Positions 54,636-64,000 of a stretch of 64,000 bases of DNA are shown here, piece by piece. The notes below the pieces were generated by a model. That model saw nothing but the letters and a program-made list of their open reading frames with translations. It was not told where the DNA came from and made no database searches. Made by a program: the position numbers and the translations under genes. Numbering within the stretch: the first letter of the stretch is position 1; each line of letters begins with the position of its first letter. Source of the stretch: Enterococcus viikkiensis (GTDB taxonomy: Bacteria > Bacillota > Bacilli > Lactobacillales > Enterococcaceae); NCBI RefSeq assembly GCF_005405345.1, contig NZ_BJDW01000006.1:62001-126000 (forward strand), read 5' to 3'.

Positions 54636-55496
54636 TTACGACCACCATAGTTTGATCAAGGCTTGAGTCCCATCATTTTCAAATCCTTCATCTGCTAAAC
54701 GTTCATAAAGCTCCGTCGCTAGTTTTGTTGCAGGCAGATCTAACTGCATTTTTTCCGCTTCATCCAAAGCAATTTTTAAGTCTTTGATAAAATGTTTAAC
54801 GAAGAAACCCGCGCTGTAATCTTCTTTTAAGATTCGCGGTGCATAATTCGTCATTGACCAGTTCTGGGCTGCACCGCCGCCTAATGTAGCTAGAACTTTC
54901 TCCATATCCAAATTCGCAGCTTTCGCGTAGACCAGCATTTCAGTCATTCCAGTCATAGTTCCAGCGATCATAATTTGATTGGCCATTTTCGTATGTTGTC
55001 CCGCTCCAGCTGCCCCTTGCAACGAATAACTTTTACCCATAACCTTAAATAGCGGTACAACCTGATCGTAGGTCGCTTGATCGCCACCAACCATGATTGT
55101 CAAAGTGGCATTTTGCGCACCGAGATCACCACCCGATACCGGTGCATCTAATGCTACCGCTCCACGTTCTTTGGCTGTCTCATAAATCTTCCCAGCTAAA
55201 GTCGGTGTCGAGGTGGTTAAATCAACAAAAATTTTATTGTTGCTATCAACTGAAAAAATGCCTTTTTCGCCATAATAAATTTCTTCTACATCGCTCGGAT
55301 AGCCCACCATTGAAAAAACAATCTCACTAACTGCAGTAACTTCTCCAGGAGTATCCTGCCAAACCGCACCTTGTTTCACTAATTCATCCGTTTTGCTTTT
55401 CGTCCGATTATAAACGGCCACTTCATGTCCTGCTGCTAAAAAATGTTTCACGATGGATTTTCCCATCACGCCTGTTCCGATAAATCCTATATTCAT
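54636..55496 (-). CDS. 3-hydroxyisobutyrate-dehydrogenase-family oxidoreductase
   Basis: 286-residue beta-hydroxyacid dehydrogenase. N-terminal GFIGTGVMGKSIVKHFL nucleotide loop, substrate motif DAPVSGGDLGAQNATLTIMVGG, and the catalytic Lys in GAGQHTKMANQ. The start is the ATG eight bases after GGAGG; the frame extends to 55529 without a site. It may oxidise 3-hydroxyacids or reduce succinic/glyoxylic semialdehydes. Downstream of bgsB, separated by a hairpin. Confidence 0.92.
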   Translation of the reverse strand: MNIGFIGTGVMGKSIVKHFLAAGHEVAVYNRTKSKTDELVKQGAVWQDTPGEVTAVSEIVFSMVGYPSDVEEIYYGEKGIFSVDSNNKIFVDLTTSTPTLAGKIYETAKERGAVALDAPVSGGDLGAQNATLTIMVGGDQATYDQVVPLFKVMGKSYSLQGAAGAGQHTKMANQIMIAGTMTGMTEMLVYAKAANLDMEKVLATLGGGAAQNWSMTNYAPRILKEDYSAGFFVKHFIKDLKIALDEAEKMQLDLPATKLATELYERLADEGFENDGTQALIKLWWS

Positions 55497-55521
55497 TTCT
55501 CTAACCTCCACATAAAAGAAT

Positions 55522-55556
55522 AAATCCATCTCTAGTATACATCAAGAGATGGATTT
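55522..55556 (-). terminator. Hairpin between bgsB and the dehydrogenase gene
   Basis: 11-bp stem AAATCCATCTC/GAGATGGATTT, followed on the minus strand by only a short T-rich run. It may terminate bgsB weakly, allowing readthrough. Confidence 0.6.
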
Positions 55557-55561
55557 CGCCT

Positions 55562-56800
55562 TTACTTATCCTCGCTATTTTTTAATGAAGCAATCCGTAC
55601 CCGCATTTTCCGAACCGTTCGTTTCGGTAAGCGCTCTTCATCATGATTTTCTCCATAGTAATGGATTAATTCTTGATAGAAGTTAAAAATTTCAGACCCA
55701 AAACGTTCAGCAGAAATCTCAATTAGTTTTTCCGCCTGAATAGCCGGGTCCATTTTGATCTGCTGTTGCATATAATGAATCAATGCATCACTAAAATCTT
55801 CATCCTGCTCAAAGGTAGCACCTAATGTTTCATGATTGATTAATTGGTTCAAATAGTCATTGCCCTCTACCACACATTGAGTGCCAGAAGCAATCGCTTC
55901 AGCATAGGTCAATCCTTGTGTCTCAGACGTCGAGGCACTAACAAAATAATCTGCCGCATGGTAATAACAAGCGACATCCTCATGGGGGACTTCGCCAGTA
56001 AATTGAACATATTTTTGAATCCCTAATTGTTCCACTAATTCTTCTAACTCATCTCGATAGGGTCCTTTACCGACAATTACTAGCCGGGCGTTGGGAAAAC
56101 TCATAAGAACTTCCGGGAATTGTTGAACAATGACGTGAATATTTTTTTCATAAGAGATTCGACTCAGTGATAATATCATCAATTCCCCATTTTGAATGCC
56201 TAATTTTTCACGTAAGGCTTCGGTTTCGATAGAAGTAATATCTGGCCGGATAAAGCGGTCAACTTCGATACCGGTCGGGATAATTTTCATAGGCACATCC
56301 ACGTCATAGCGTTTTAACGTATCCACCACTCGTTGGCTAGGACAAACAACCCCTGTAGAATGATTGACGAACATTTTAATAAAGTGTTTCACATGAGTAG
56401 GCCGAACGACTTTCCCATTAGCGATGTAATGCAAATAATCTTCATACATGGTGTGGTACGTATGAACGACCGGAATATGCAAACGATTCGCAACCATTTT
56501 TCCTAAAAATCCAGCACCAAATTCGGTATGGGTATGAATAATTTCTAACTCTAATTCTTTAGCGATTTGGTAAGCGAACCAAATTCCTCTTACCACGATT
56601 CTACGATCCGTAAAAGAGATAAAGGGAACACTCGGCATCCGTACAATATCTTTTTCAAAATCCTCTGCTTCAGGATCAGTCGTGGTAAAAATATAAACCT
56701 CATGTCCTTGGCTTTCTAACTGTTCTTTTAACGTTTTAATTGAAGTAGCTACCCCACTGACTTGGGGAAAATAAGTGTCTGTAAAAAAACCGATCCGCAC
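55562..56800 (-). CDS. bgsB: 1,2-diacylglycerol 3-glucosyltransferase (BgsB-type)
   Basis: GT4 glycosyltransferase, 412 residues. It begins MRIGFFTDTYFPQVSGVATSIK, strongly like streptococcal alpha-monoglucosyl-diacylglycerol synthase; E-x7-E-type region is SASTSETQGLTYAEAIASG. It makes the monoglucosyl lipid, precursor of the lipoteichoic-acid anchor. Start GTG, seven bases after GGAGG. It follows bgsA closely, as in E. faecalis. Confidence 0.9.
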   Translation of the reverse strand: MRIGFFTDTYFPQVSGVATSIKTLKEQLESQGHEVYIFTTTDPEAEDFEKDIVRMPSVPFISFTDRRIVVRGIWFAYQIAKELELEIIHTHTEFGAGFLGKMVANRLHIPVVHTYHTMYEDYLHYIANGKVVRPTHVKHFIKMFVNHSTGVVCPSQRVVDTLKRYDVDVPMKIIPTGIEVDRFIRPDITSIETEALREKLGIQNGELMILSLSRISYEKNIHVIVQQFPEVLMSFPNARLVIVGKGPYRDELEELVEQLGIQKYVQFTGEVPHEDVACYYHAADYFVSASTSETQGLTYAEAIASGTQCVVEGNDYLNQLINHETLGATFEQDEDFSDALIHYMQQQIKMDPAIQAEKLIEISAERFGSEIFNFYQELIHYYGENHDEERLPKRTVRKMRVRIASLKNSEDK

Positions 56801-56815
56801 GTTAAAACCTCCAAA

Positions 56816-57859
56816 CTATTTTGTTACCTTTGAATATATTTGATGATCATAAGGTAATTGCAAGACGGCCTGATAGACCGCCTTCAATTCTTGCCCAATT
56901 TCCGTGATACTTTTAGCTTGAGCGGTCTTAAAACCGGCTAACGTTAAATTAGGTAGCCGATGATTGACTAACTGACGAATCAGCTCTTCGAATTCCTGAT
57001 TGGTATTGCCCATATAACAATTCTGTTGATCCTGCATCCATCCTTGATAGACTGGAATATTTCTCAATAAGACTTGCTGCTGGCTGGCCAACGCCTCGAG
57101 AACCACGATTCCTTCCGTTTCTTCATAAGAAGGAAAGAAAAAGAGATCTGCACCAGAGTACGCTCCCTCAATCAAATCGCCATTGATATAGCCAGGGAAC
57201 AACACATTGGCAGGATGATTCTTATTTACGATGAGTCGGATATTCGCTGGAATCGAAAACATCGGCACAGCACCAAACCAAATGAATGTATATTCAGGCA
57301 TTTTTTTTGCGATCTCAACGAAGTCAATGATTCCTTTACGTTCAAAAAATAGACCGACACAGATGACGACCTTTTGTGTCTCACTTAAGTGAAAATGCTT
57401 ACGAAAAGCAGCCTCTTTGTATTCATCAGGGTAATATTTTTTTAAGTCAATCCCATTTGAAATGGCTGCGATAGGCTGTTTCAAGCCATAATTACGTAAT
57501 AATTTTTTTGAATACGGTGTCGGCGTGATCAAGTGATCCGCCATTCCATACAAGCCCACAAGCCATTTTTTTACTAACGGAGCAAGTTGGTTAGAACCGA
57601 CAAATGAGTTTCGAAAATCCTCTTCAGTTGAATGTGCATGATAAATCACTTTTTTACCCATTTTTTTGGCTTTTCGTGCTAAATGATAGCTTTTTAACCC
57701 ATACGTATTAATGTGTAAGATATCATAATCAGTCGCACTAGGATCTAGCGTGTATTCGATCCCAGCAGATGCCAATGCTCTTTTTTGATGACTGAGTGCT
57801 CGACCAATCCCGGATTTTCCGATGACATTCTGACCTTCAAAGTAAAGTAAAATCTTCAT
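56816..57859 (-). CDS. bgsA: Glucosyl-diacylglycerol glucosyltransferase (BgsA-type)
   Basis: GT4 glycosyltransferase, 347 residues, adding the second glucose to form diglucosyl-diacylglycerol. MKILLYFEGQNVIGKSGIGRALSHQ at the start; donor-binding region FFPSYEETEGIVVLEALAS. First gene of the two-gene glycolipid operon; a strong GGGGGG-type ribosome site precedes it. Assignment rests on pairing with the BgsB-type gene and resemblance to streptococcal homologues. Confidence 0.87.
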   Translation of the reverse strand: MKILLYFEGQNVIGKSGIGRALSHQKRALASAGIEYTLDPSATDYDILHINTYGLKSYHLARKAKKMGKKVIYHAHSTEEDFRNSFVGSNQLAPLVKKWLVGLYGMADHLITPTPYSKKLLRNYGLKQPIAAISNGIDLKKYYPDEYKEAAFRKHFHLSETQKVVICVGLFFERKGIIDFVEIAKKMPEYTFIWFGAVPMFSIPANIRLIVNKNHPANVLFPGYINGDLIEGAYSGADLFFFPSYEETEGIVVLEALASQQQVLLRNIPVYQGWMQDQQNCYMGNTNQEFEELIRQLVNHRLPNLTLAGFKTAQAKSITEIGQELKAVYQAVLQLPYDHQIYSKVTK

Positions 57860-57967
57860 AAACTGCCCCCCTCAAAAACAAATCAATTATATCATAAGGC
57901 TTCCTGCTTTATCTCAACCTGTGGTCTGATTTTAAGGAATTCAAAGAAACAAATAATTACTGAATAA

Positions 57968-58006
57968 AAAAGAAGCTGTAAAAGGAATAAGTCCCTTTAC
58001 AGCTCC
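57968..58006 (-). terminator. ptsHI terminator
   Basis: Stem GAGCTGTAAAGGGA / TCCTTTTACAGCTTC with a six-T tail on the minus strand. Confidence 0.85.
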
Positions 58007-58018
58007 TTTAAACAAAAT

Positions 58019-59746
58019 CTATTTTACGTATTCTTCAACTACTGCTTGAACTTCTTCCATTGTATCGCATTCTTTTAATGCTTTGTCAGCTAATTCAGCC
58101 ATCTTAGTTGTTGTTAGACGTTTCATCAAGCTACGCGTTCTAAGAATAGAAGTCGCACTCATTGAGAACTCGTCTAAGCCCATACCCATTAATAATGGAA
58201 CAGCAGTTTGATCGCCAGCCATTTCGCCACACATGCCAGCCCATTTGCCTTCAGCGTGCGCTGCGTCAATCACGTTTTTAATCAAACGTAAAATTGAAGG
58301 GTTGTATGGTTGGTAAAGGTATGAAACGCGTTCGTTCATACGGTCAGCCGCCATTGTATATTGAATCAAATCATTGGTTCCAACGCTGAAGAAGTCAACT
58401 TCTTTTGCGAATTTGTCAGCTAAAACAGCTGCTGCAGGAATTTCGATCATGATTCCGACTTGAATCGTGTCAGAAACTTTCACGCCTTCTTTAACCAATT
58501 TTTCTTTTTCTTCTTCGTACATTTTCTTCGCTGCACGGAATTCTTTTAATGTAGCAACCATCGGGAACATGATTCGCAAGTTTCCATGAACAGAGGCACG
58601 TAACAAAGCACGTAACTGCGTGCGGAACATGTCATCGCCCAATTCAGATAAACTAATACGTAATGCACGGTAACCCAAGAATGGATTCATTTCGTGAGGT
58701 AAAGTCAAGTAAGGTAATTCTTTGTCTCCGCCGATATCCATTGTCCGAACGACGACTGGTTTGTCACCCATACCCTCTAAAACAGCTTTATAAGCTTCAA
58801 ACTGATCGTCTTCTGTAGGAAAATCAGGAGAGTCCATGTATAAGAACTCAGTCCGGTACAAACCGATCGCTTCAGCACCATTGTTATGAACGCCTTCAAG
58901 ATCTTTTGGTGTACCGATATTTGCTGCTAATTCAAAATGTTTGCCGTCAGCAGTCACTGTTTCAGCATTTTTAAGTTTTTCCCACTCTGCTTTTTGAGCA
59001 GCGTAAGCTTCGCCGGCTTTTTTGTATTCAGCTGCTTGATCATCAGTTGGGTTAACGATTGTTTCCCCAATGATTCCGTTCACCGCTAAAACATCGCCTT
59101 CTTTAACTTTAGAAGTGATTTCTTTGGTTCCTACGATTGCAGGAATTTCTAATGAACGAGCCATGATCGCTGAATGCGATGTACGTCCGCCAATATCAGT
59201 AACGAAGGCTTTTACAAAGTTTTTATCTAATTGCGCAGTATCACTTGGAGTAAGGTCATGCGCGACAACGATAACTTCTTCGTCAATCATTGATGGATCA
59301 GGTAAAGTAACACCCAAAAGGTGCGCCAATACACGCTTTGTAACGTCGCGGATATCCGCTGCACGTTCTTGCATATAAGCGTTGTCATCCATCGCCTCGA
59401 ACATGCCGATATACATATCAGTAACTTCTTTAAGTGAGCTTTCAGCGTTCACTTTGTTGTCTTGGATATGTTGTTTAATTTGACCAATCATTTCTGGGTC
59501 TGAAAGAACCATTAAATGAGCATCAAAAACTTGTGCTTCTTCTTCACCTAAGCTTTTCGCTGCTTTATCCCGAATTTTTTCTAATTCAGCAGAAGAAGCC
59601 GCCAAAGCGTCGTCTAAACGCTTTTCTTCGGCAGCAGTGTCTTCTACAGTATTTTGTTTGAAAGATAAATCCGGTTGTACTAGCAGATAAGCTTTTGCAA
59701 CGGCTACGCCATCACTTGCGGCAATACCTTTTAGTAATTCAACCAT
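58019..59746 (-). CDS. ptsI: Phosphoenolpyruvate-protein phosphotransferase (EI)
   Basis: 575-residue PTS enzyme I. It takes phosphate from PEP at His191 in [12 protein letters not shown] and passes it to HPr. The PEP-binding half includes [11 protein letters not shown] and [19 protein letters not shown]. The active Cys is in [11 protein letters not shown]. Its ATG shares a base with the ptsH stop (TAATG). Confidence 0.97.
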   Translation of the reverse strand: MVELLKGIAASDGVAVAKAYLLVQPDLSFKQNTVEDTAAEEKRLDDALAASSAELEKIRDKAAKSLGEEEAQVFDAHLMVLSDPEMIGQIKQHIQDNKVNAESSLKEVTDMYIGMFEAMDDNAYMQERAADIRDVTKRVLAHLLGVTLPDPSMIDEEVIVVAHDLTPSDTAQLDKNFVKAFVTDIGGRTSHSAIMARSLEIPAIVGTKEITSKVKEGDVLAVNGIIGETIVNPTDDQAAEYKKAGEAYAAQKAEWEKLKNAETVTADGKHFELAANIGTPKDLEGVHNNGAEAIGLYRTEFLYMDSPDFPTEDDQFEAYKAVLEGMGDKPVVVRTMDIGGDKELPYLTLPHEMNPFLGYRALRISLSELGDDMFRTQLRALLRASVHGNLRIMFPMVATLKEFRAAKKMYEEEKEKLVKEGVKVSDTIQVGIMIEIPAAAVLADKFAKEVDFFSVGTNDLIQYTMAADRMNERVSYLYQPYNPSILRLIKNVIDAAHAEGKWAGMCGEMAGDQTAVPLLMGMGLDEFSMSATSILRTRSLMKRLTTTKMAELADKALKECDTMEEVQAVVEEYVK

Positions 59747-60012
59747 TATTCAGATAATCCTTCCTTTTTCATTGTTTCTTCGATAGCTTCCATTGCTTCT
59801 TTTTCGTCAGCACCTTCAGCAGAGATAACAACGTCAGAACCTTGGCCAACACCTAGAGACATTACGCCCATAATTGATTTAAGGTTAACTGATTTCCCTT
59901 TATACTCTAAATTGATATCAGAGTTAAATTTGCTTGCAGCTTGCACTAATAAAGTTGCAGGACGTGCATGAATCCCTGTTTCTGCTACTACGTGAAAATC
60001 TTTTTTTTCCAT
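59746..60012 (-). CDS. ptsH: Phosphocarrier protein HPr
   Basis: 88 residues. His15 in TGIHARPA is phosphorylated by enzyme I, and Ser46 in [12 protein letters not shown] is the HPr-kinase site that makes the CcpA corepressor. Both are intact. First gene of the ptsHI operon. Confidence 0.97.
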   Translation of the reverse strand: MEKKDFHVVAETGIHARPATLLVQAASKFNSDINLEYKGKSVNLKSIMGVMSLGVGQGSDVVISAEGADEKEAMEAIEETMKKEGLSE

Positions 60013-60311
60013 ATTGACCGTTCTCCTTTATAAAAAAAATGTTTTTTTATGTTAGGGCTTTAATGATAACAAAGACAATTTTGGGCCCTTCATTTCCTTA
60101 GATTACCATTTTTTTGCACTTGATACAACAATTTTAATCGATTTATTCAAGCTGAATGTATGCCCTTTCTTAAAATATCTTAGCTAGTTCTTCTACCTAT
60201 TGATTTTCTTTGTTTTCATTTTTATTCCATAACACGGAGGTGTCACAAAAACCCTCTAGGCAACGTTTTAGCACTCTCGTTGTTTGATTGCTAATTTCTG
60301 AGACAAACTGT
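60013..60311. other. Divergent regulatory interval ptsH / clpE
   Basis: About 300 bases without a gene. The left part should hold the ptsH promoter (candidate TTGTCT / TAACAT on the minus strand, weak). The right part leads into the clpE promoter. A GGAGG at about 60236 is followed only by a 15-codon frame and is not supported as a gene. Confidence 0.5.
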
Positions 60312-60373
60312 TTGCTTTTATTTTAAATCACGCTATAATAAATTCATGGTCAGTGATAGTCAAACTATTGACC
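60312..60373 (+). promoter_or_regulatory. clpE promoter with CtsR heat-shock operator
   Basis: -35 TTGCTT (60312-60317), 16-base spacer, -10 TATAAT (60334-60339). Then GGTCAGT-GAT-AGTCAAA (60348-60364), matching the CtsR tandem heptad RGTCAAA-NAN-RGTCAAA at 12 of 14 positions. A third heptad GGTCAAT lies on the opposite strand (60367-60373). Confidence 0.85.
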
Positions 60374-60444
60374 AGCGTATCTTTTTACGAGATTCGCTTA
60401 CTCGATGTACAATAGAAACAACAAGTATAGAAAGGGTGAAAAAG

Positions 60445-62664
60445 ATGCTTTGCCAAAATTGTCACGAAAATGAAGCAACGATTCATTTATACGCAAATGT
60501 TAATGGACAGCGAAAGCAATTAGATTATTGCCAAAGTTGCTATCAAAAATTGAAGAATCAAGCTGGAGGTGCGCCACAAATGGCAGGAAATGATCCTTTT
60601 GGTTTTGGAAGTTTAGACGATTTGTTCCGCTCAATGTCGCAACAAATGCAACAACGACAAGGCGCTGCAGATCAAACACCACCGACTCAATTTGGTGGTG
60701 GAAATGGAATGAACAATCAACCCCCTCGCGGAAATGGCGGCGGTGGTTTACTTGATGAGTATGGCATTAATATCACCGGTCAAGCACGTGAAGGAAATAT
60801 TGATCCCGTAGTCGGACGAGATGATGAGATTCAACGAGTGATTGAAATTTTAAATCGCCGGACAAAAAACAATCCCGTTTTAATCGGCGAACCTGGTGTT
60901 GGTAAAACAGCCGTAGTTGAAGGTTTAGCTCAAAAAATCGTCAACGGTGATGTACCACAGAAATTAATGGACAAAGAAGTCATTCGTTTAGATGTCGCTT
61001 CGCTCGTTCAAGGGACCGGAATTCGCGGACAATTTGAAGAACGGATGCAAAAACTAATCGATGAAATTCGCCAAGCGGAAAACATTATTCTTTTCATTGA
61101 CGAAGTGCATGAAATTGTCGGCGCTGGTGCTGCCGGTGATGGCAACATGGATGCTGGAAATATTCTAAAGCCAGCGTTAGCTCGAGGCGAATTACAAATG
61201 GTTGGCGCTACGACTTTAAATGAGTACCGGATCATTGAAAAAGACGCCGCTTTAGAACGTCGGATGCAACCTGTTCGTGTCGAAGAACCTTCTGTTCAAG
61301 AAACAATCGAGATTTTGAAAGGCTTGCAACCTCGCTATGAAGATTATCATCATGTAAAATATACTGAGGATGCCATCAAAGCAGCGGCTGAACTTTCAAA
61401 TCGTTACATCCAAGATCGCTTCTTACCCGACAAAGCCATCGACTTATTAGATGAAACAGGTTCGAAGAAGAATTTAACGATCCAAATCGTCGATCCAAAA
61501 ACGATCGAAAAGAAATTAGCTGAAGCAGAACAACAAAAGTCTCAAGCTTCTAAAGAAGAAGATTTTGAAAAAGCTGCTTACTACCGTGATCAAATTAATA
61601 AATTACAAACAATGAAAGATCGCCAATTAACCGATGAAGAAACACCGGTCATCACTGAAAAAGATATGGAACAAATCGTTGAAAAACGGACAGGTATTCC
61701 AGTTGGCGAATTAAAAGAAAAAGAACAAACACAATTGAAGAATCTATCTGAAGATTTGAAACATCACGTCATCGGACAAGATGAAGCAGTTGAAAAGGTC
61801 GCGAAAGCCATTCGCCGTAATCGAGTTGGTTTAAATAAGAAAAATCGTCCAATCGGTTCGTTCCTATTCGTGGGACCTACGGGTGTTGGTAAAACAGAAT
61901 TAGCCCGTCAGTTAGCCGAAGAATTATTTGGCTCAAGTGATTCAATGATTCGTTTTGACATGAGTGAATATATGGAAAAACACAGCGTCTCTAAATTGAT
62001 TGGTTCACCTCCAGGCTATGTTGGCTATGAAGAAGCCGGTCAATTAACTGAGCAAGTCCGTCGTCATCCATACAGCTTGATTTTGTTAGACGAAATCGAA
62101 AAAGCCCATCCGGATGTGCTGCATATGTTCTTGCAAATCCTTGACGATGGCCGCTTGACCGATTCTCAAGGTCGGACAGTCAGCTTTAAGGACACAATCA
62201 TTATTATGACAAGTAATGCTGGAACTGGTAAAATCGAAGCCAATGTTGGTTTTGGTGCTGCTCGTGACGGCGTAACCCGTTCGGTCTTAGGTCAACTAAA
62301 AGATTTCTTTGCACCAGAATTCTTGAACCGTTTCGATGCAATTGTCGAGTTCAGTTCATTGTCGAAAGAAAACTTGATGAAGATCGTATCATTGATGTTA
62401 GACGATGTGAATGAAATGTTAGCTTCACAAAAAATTACCATCGATGTACCAGACAATGTCAAAGCAAAATTGGTTGACTTAGGCTACGATCCAGCAATGG
62501 GAGCTCGCCCACTTCGTCGGACGATCCAAGAAACAATTGAGGACGGCGTTGCCGAATTCTATCTTGATCATCCAACCATTACTGAATTAAAAGCGAAACT
62601 GGATAAAGAAGATCATATCGTCATTACATCAAAGCCTGAACGATTGGCTAAAGAAGATAAATAA
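60445..62664 (+). CDS. clpE: ATP-dependent Clp ATPase ClpE
   Basis: 739-residue Hsp100 unfoldase for ClpP. The N-terminal zinc finger ([14 protein letters not shown] ... CQSC) distinguishes ClpE from ClpC. A Gly/Gln/Asn linker follows, then two AAA+ modules with GEPGVGKT and GPTGVGKT and a UVR-type coiled segment between them ([17 protein letters not shown]). I start at ATG 60445, eight bases after AAAGGG; the frame open from 60346 lies over the CtsR site. Heat-induced by inference. Confidence 0.95.
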   Translation: MLCQNCHENEATIHLYANVNGQRKQLDYCQSCYQKLKNQAGGAPQMAGNDPFGFGSLDDLFRSMSQQMQQRQGAADQTPPTQFGGGNGMNNQPPRGNGGGGLLDEYGINITGQAREGNIDPVVGRDDEIQRVIEILNRRTKNNPVLIGEPGVGKTAVVEGLAQKIVNGDVPQKLMDKEVIRLDVASLVQGTGIRGQFEERMQKLIDEIRQAENIILFIDEVHEIVGAGAAGDGNMDAGNILKPALARGELQMVGATTLNEYRIIEKDAALERRMQPVRVEEPSVQETIEILKGLQPRYEDYHHVKYTEDAIKAAAELSNRYIQDRFLPDKAIDLLDETGSKKNLTIQIVDPKTIEKKLAEAEQQKSQASKEEDFEKAAYYRDQINKLQTMKDRQLTDEETPVITEKDMEQIVEKRTGIPVGELKEKEQTQLKNLSEDLKHHVIGQDEAVEKVAKAIRRNRVGLNKKNRPIGSFLFVGPTGVGKTELARQLAEELFGSSDSMIRFDMSEYMEKHSVSKLIGSPPGYVGYEEAGQLTEQVRRHPYSLILLDEIEKAHPDVLHMFLQILDDGRLTDSQGRTVSFKDTIIIMTSNAGTGKIEANVGFGAARDGVTRSVLGQLKDFFAPEFLNRFDAIVEFSSLSKENLMKIVSLMLDDVNEMLASQKITIDVPDNVKAKLVDLGYDPAMGARPLRRTIQETIEDGVAEFYLDHPTITELKAKLDKEDHIVITSKPERLAKEDK

Positions 62665-62670
62665 CTGTTA

Positions 62671-62705
62671 AAAAGGATTCCCGCAAAACGCGGGAATCCC
62701 TTTTC
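62671..62705 (+). terminator. clpE terminator
   Basis: Stem GGATTCCCGC/GCGGGAATCC with CTTTT tail. Confidence 0.88.
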
Positions 62706-62819
62706 TCTCTGTAAATTTTTTTAATTTATTCATCTATTTCGAGCAATTTCCTTCTTTTTTTTTAATAATTTTTATATAATTATCTTATAACGTATTCTGT
62801 TGGAAGAAGGTGTTTCGCG

Positions 62820-63116
62820 ATGAAACTTATCAATGTTACAAATAGTCATTCTCGAATGGTCTATAATCAATTGGAGAATACCGATGCAAATATGATTAAA
62901 GTCTACACGATTGGTAACACAACCGTGATCTATACAGATGCCTATAAACATGCTGAGATAGTTCTCAAAAATAAGAATCGAAACATATTACCCACCGAAG
63001 TTGAATTTGTACATAAATACTTTAAGCGTAAATTAAACGACGGTACCTATGATTTTGAAAACATTTCGTACTTAGAATCACCAGGATTAATTGAGATGTC
63101 GATAAAAAAGAGTTGA
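62820..63116 (+). CDS. DUF1827 family protein
   Basis: 98 residues: MKLINVTNSHSRMVYNQLENT and VYTIGNTTVIYTDAYKHAEIVLKNKNR, a small soluble family found in enterococci and streptococci, of unknown function. GAAGAAGGTG precedes the ATG. Convergent with the last gene. Confidence 0.8.
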   Translation: MKLINVTNSHSRMVYNQLENTDANMIKVYTIGNTTVIYTDAYKHAEIVLKNKNRNILPTEVEFVHKYFKRKLNDGTYDFENISYLESPGLIEMSIKKS

Positions 63117-63142
63117 AGCTAAAATTAGCTTCAACTCTTTTT
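63105..63142. terminator. Bidirectional terminator
   Basis: Long perfect stem AAAAAGAGTTGAAGCT/AGCTTCAACTCTTTTT overlapping the DUF1827 stop, serving both convergent genes. Confidence 0.88.
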
Positions 63143-64000
63143 GTTTACTTTACTAGCGATTCGCGGCAGTTGGAAGATACCCACTAAAGCAAGTACTTCA
63201 ATCCATTGAATAACTGGTACCCCACCTCCAGTGTAAATCATCATAAATAAATCGCGTCTCTCTGGCGCCCATGAACAAAACCATGAAACGCCAATCAAAA
63301 AAATGACATAAGATAAACTTAGACCAATTATTAATAGTAACAGGCCTCTAAAAGTACTAGAGTTAGATTTAGAAAAAAAACTGCCAAACAAACTTAAAAA
63401 AATTCCTACACAAAAAATAATCAACCACAGAGGTACTGTTTTTTGATAGATCTTAATAATCGTATTAGCAATTTTAGCAGTTTTTGTTAATTCGATTGGT
63501 TTTGGATTAGGCTGATTAATATCTCTCCAATTATTAGCAAAGGAATGATTTAATATTTTTTCAGCCATTTGGACATCTTCTTGTGGTCCTAGTGTAGCAT
63601 CAGAACCTTGCTGATAGCTTTTGTAAAACACCGTATAGTCAATACCCGATCTCATAAATTCAGCAACAAGTGGTAGGTCTTTTTTACGCTTACCATCGCC
63701 GGTAGCGGTCAAATAGATTTCCTTTTTCTTCGTAAGTTGCTTTTTCTTGTACGCGGTTGTTAACTCGGTATTGACTTTTTGCCAAAACGCCTCGGTCTTT
63801 CTTCCATCCTTATAATATCCTGATTGTGCCGCAGCATCTCTCAATGCCCAAAAAATGATATCACCTGCAATATCCTCTCCGCCGCTCCAAGGACTTCCTT
63901 GATAAATCCAATCGATATTTTTACTGATTGCTTTTAATGTTGGCGATACTGACTCGGCTTTTTCAATAGCTTTGCGAGAAACCCAGATCTTGCTATTTTT
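63131..64000 (-). CDS. Membrane protein of unknown function (5' end cut by window)
   Basis: The frame is open from base 64000 to the stop at 63131, 289 codons visible; a TTG at 63844 is internal, not the start. The N-terminal visible half is soluble (KIWVSRKAIEKAESVSPTLKA; WIYQGSPWSGGEDIAGDIIFWALRDAA). The C-terminal 110 residues carry about three membrane helices (LWLIIFCVGIFLSLFG; LLLIIGLSLSYVIFLIGVSW; a third near the end). I do not recognise the family. Confidence 0.7.
   Translation of the reverse strand, partial: KNSKIWVSRKAIEKAESVSPTLKAISKNIDWIYQGSPWSGGEDIAGDIIFWALRDAAAQSGYYKDGRKTEAFWQKVNTELTTAYKKKQLTKKKEIYLTATGDGKRKKDLPLVAEFMRSGIDYTVFYKSYQQGSDATLGPQEDVQMAEKILNHSFANNWRDINQPNPKPIELTKTAKIANTIIKIYQKTVPLWLIIFCVGIFLSLFGSFFSKSNSSTFRGLLLLIIGLSLSYVIFLIGVSWFCSWAPERRDLFMMIYTGGGVPVIQWIEVLALVGIFQLPRIASKVNKKS

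Noticed and set aside
60250-60270. Possible cre site near ptsH (CAACGTTTTAGCA)
   Set aside because: Too many mismatches to the cre consensus and too far from the ptsH start to support.
60230-60290. GGAGG followed by a 15-codon GTG frame upstream of clpE
   Set aside because: The start codon is inside the ribosome site and the peptide has no supporting feature.

Overview
The window is an ordinary low-to-mid-GC Firmicute chromosome segment that looks like Enterococcus. The grounds are a FabT/FabH/AcpP/.../AccA fatty-acid operon, a paired BgsA/BgsB glycolipid operon, ClpE, DUF1827 and DUF3042 small proteins, T-box leaders before argS and thrS, and strong GGAGG ribosome sites. Gene order (thrS, class B PBP, fab operon, cfa, bgsB-bgsA) is close to what I remember of E. 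faecalis. The species is probably another enterococcus, because fabK is absent from the fab operon. I saw no phage, IS element, CRISPR array, rRNA or tRNA gene. Most genes lie on the minus strand. || Layout. 1-4.4 kb: a truncated nucleoside-binding (BMP) lipoprotein, argS behind an arginine T-box, and ornithine carbamoyltransferase with ArgR-like boxes. 4.4-7.2 kb: the t6A tRNA-modification cluster tsaB, two RimI-like acetyltransferases, tsaD. 7.3-10.9 kb: galE-galT-galR with a clear promoter and operator. 11-13.9 kb: DUF3042 protein, a large FAD/NAD(P)-binding protein, a Cof-type phosphatase. 14-17.2 kb: rhodanese, glucokinase, YqgQ, rhomboid protease, 5-formyl-THF cyclo-ligase. 17.2-22.1 kb: a Fur-controlled, divergently transcribed iron-siderophore ABC system with an SGNH hydrolase in the same run. 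|| 22.1-24.5 kb: lineage-specific membrane proteins, an apparent sortase-anchor remnant, rpmG and glutathione peroxidase. 24.5-29.5 kb: a class B PBP and thrS, separated by a region rich in inverted repeats, with a threonine T-box before thrS. 29.5-34.6 kb: tautomerase, a tiny KOW protein, two PhnB-like proteins, HelD and YebC. 34.6-40.2 kb: the conserved yqeG-yqeH-yhbY-nadD-yqeK-rsfS-methyltransferase run, followed by tmcAL. 40.6-43.9 kb: an amino-acid ABC importer with two binding proteins. || 44-52.8 kb: the complete fab/acc operon except for enoyl reductase, controlled by tandem FabT boxes. 53-57.9 kb: cyclopropane synthase, a YkuJ-type protein, a hydroxyisobutyrate-dehydrogenase-type enzyme, and the two glycolipid glucosyltransferases. 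These form a membrane-lipid neighbourhood: acyl chains, ring modification, glycolipid anchors. 58-64 kb: ptsHI, the CtsR-controlled clpE, DUF1827, and a membrane protein cut by the right edge. || I did not find a convincing new multi-gene system. The most useful leads are a probable non-AUG start on rsfS, fabK replaced by a strong hairpin, two inverted repeats resembling parS halves and DnaA boxes upstream of the PBP gene, an SGNH hydrolase riding with the siderophore importer, and several genes under 60 residues.
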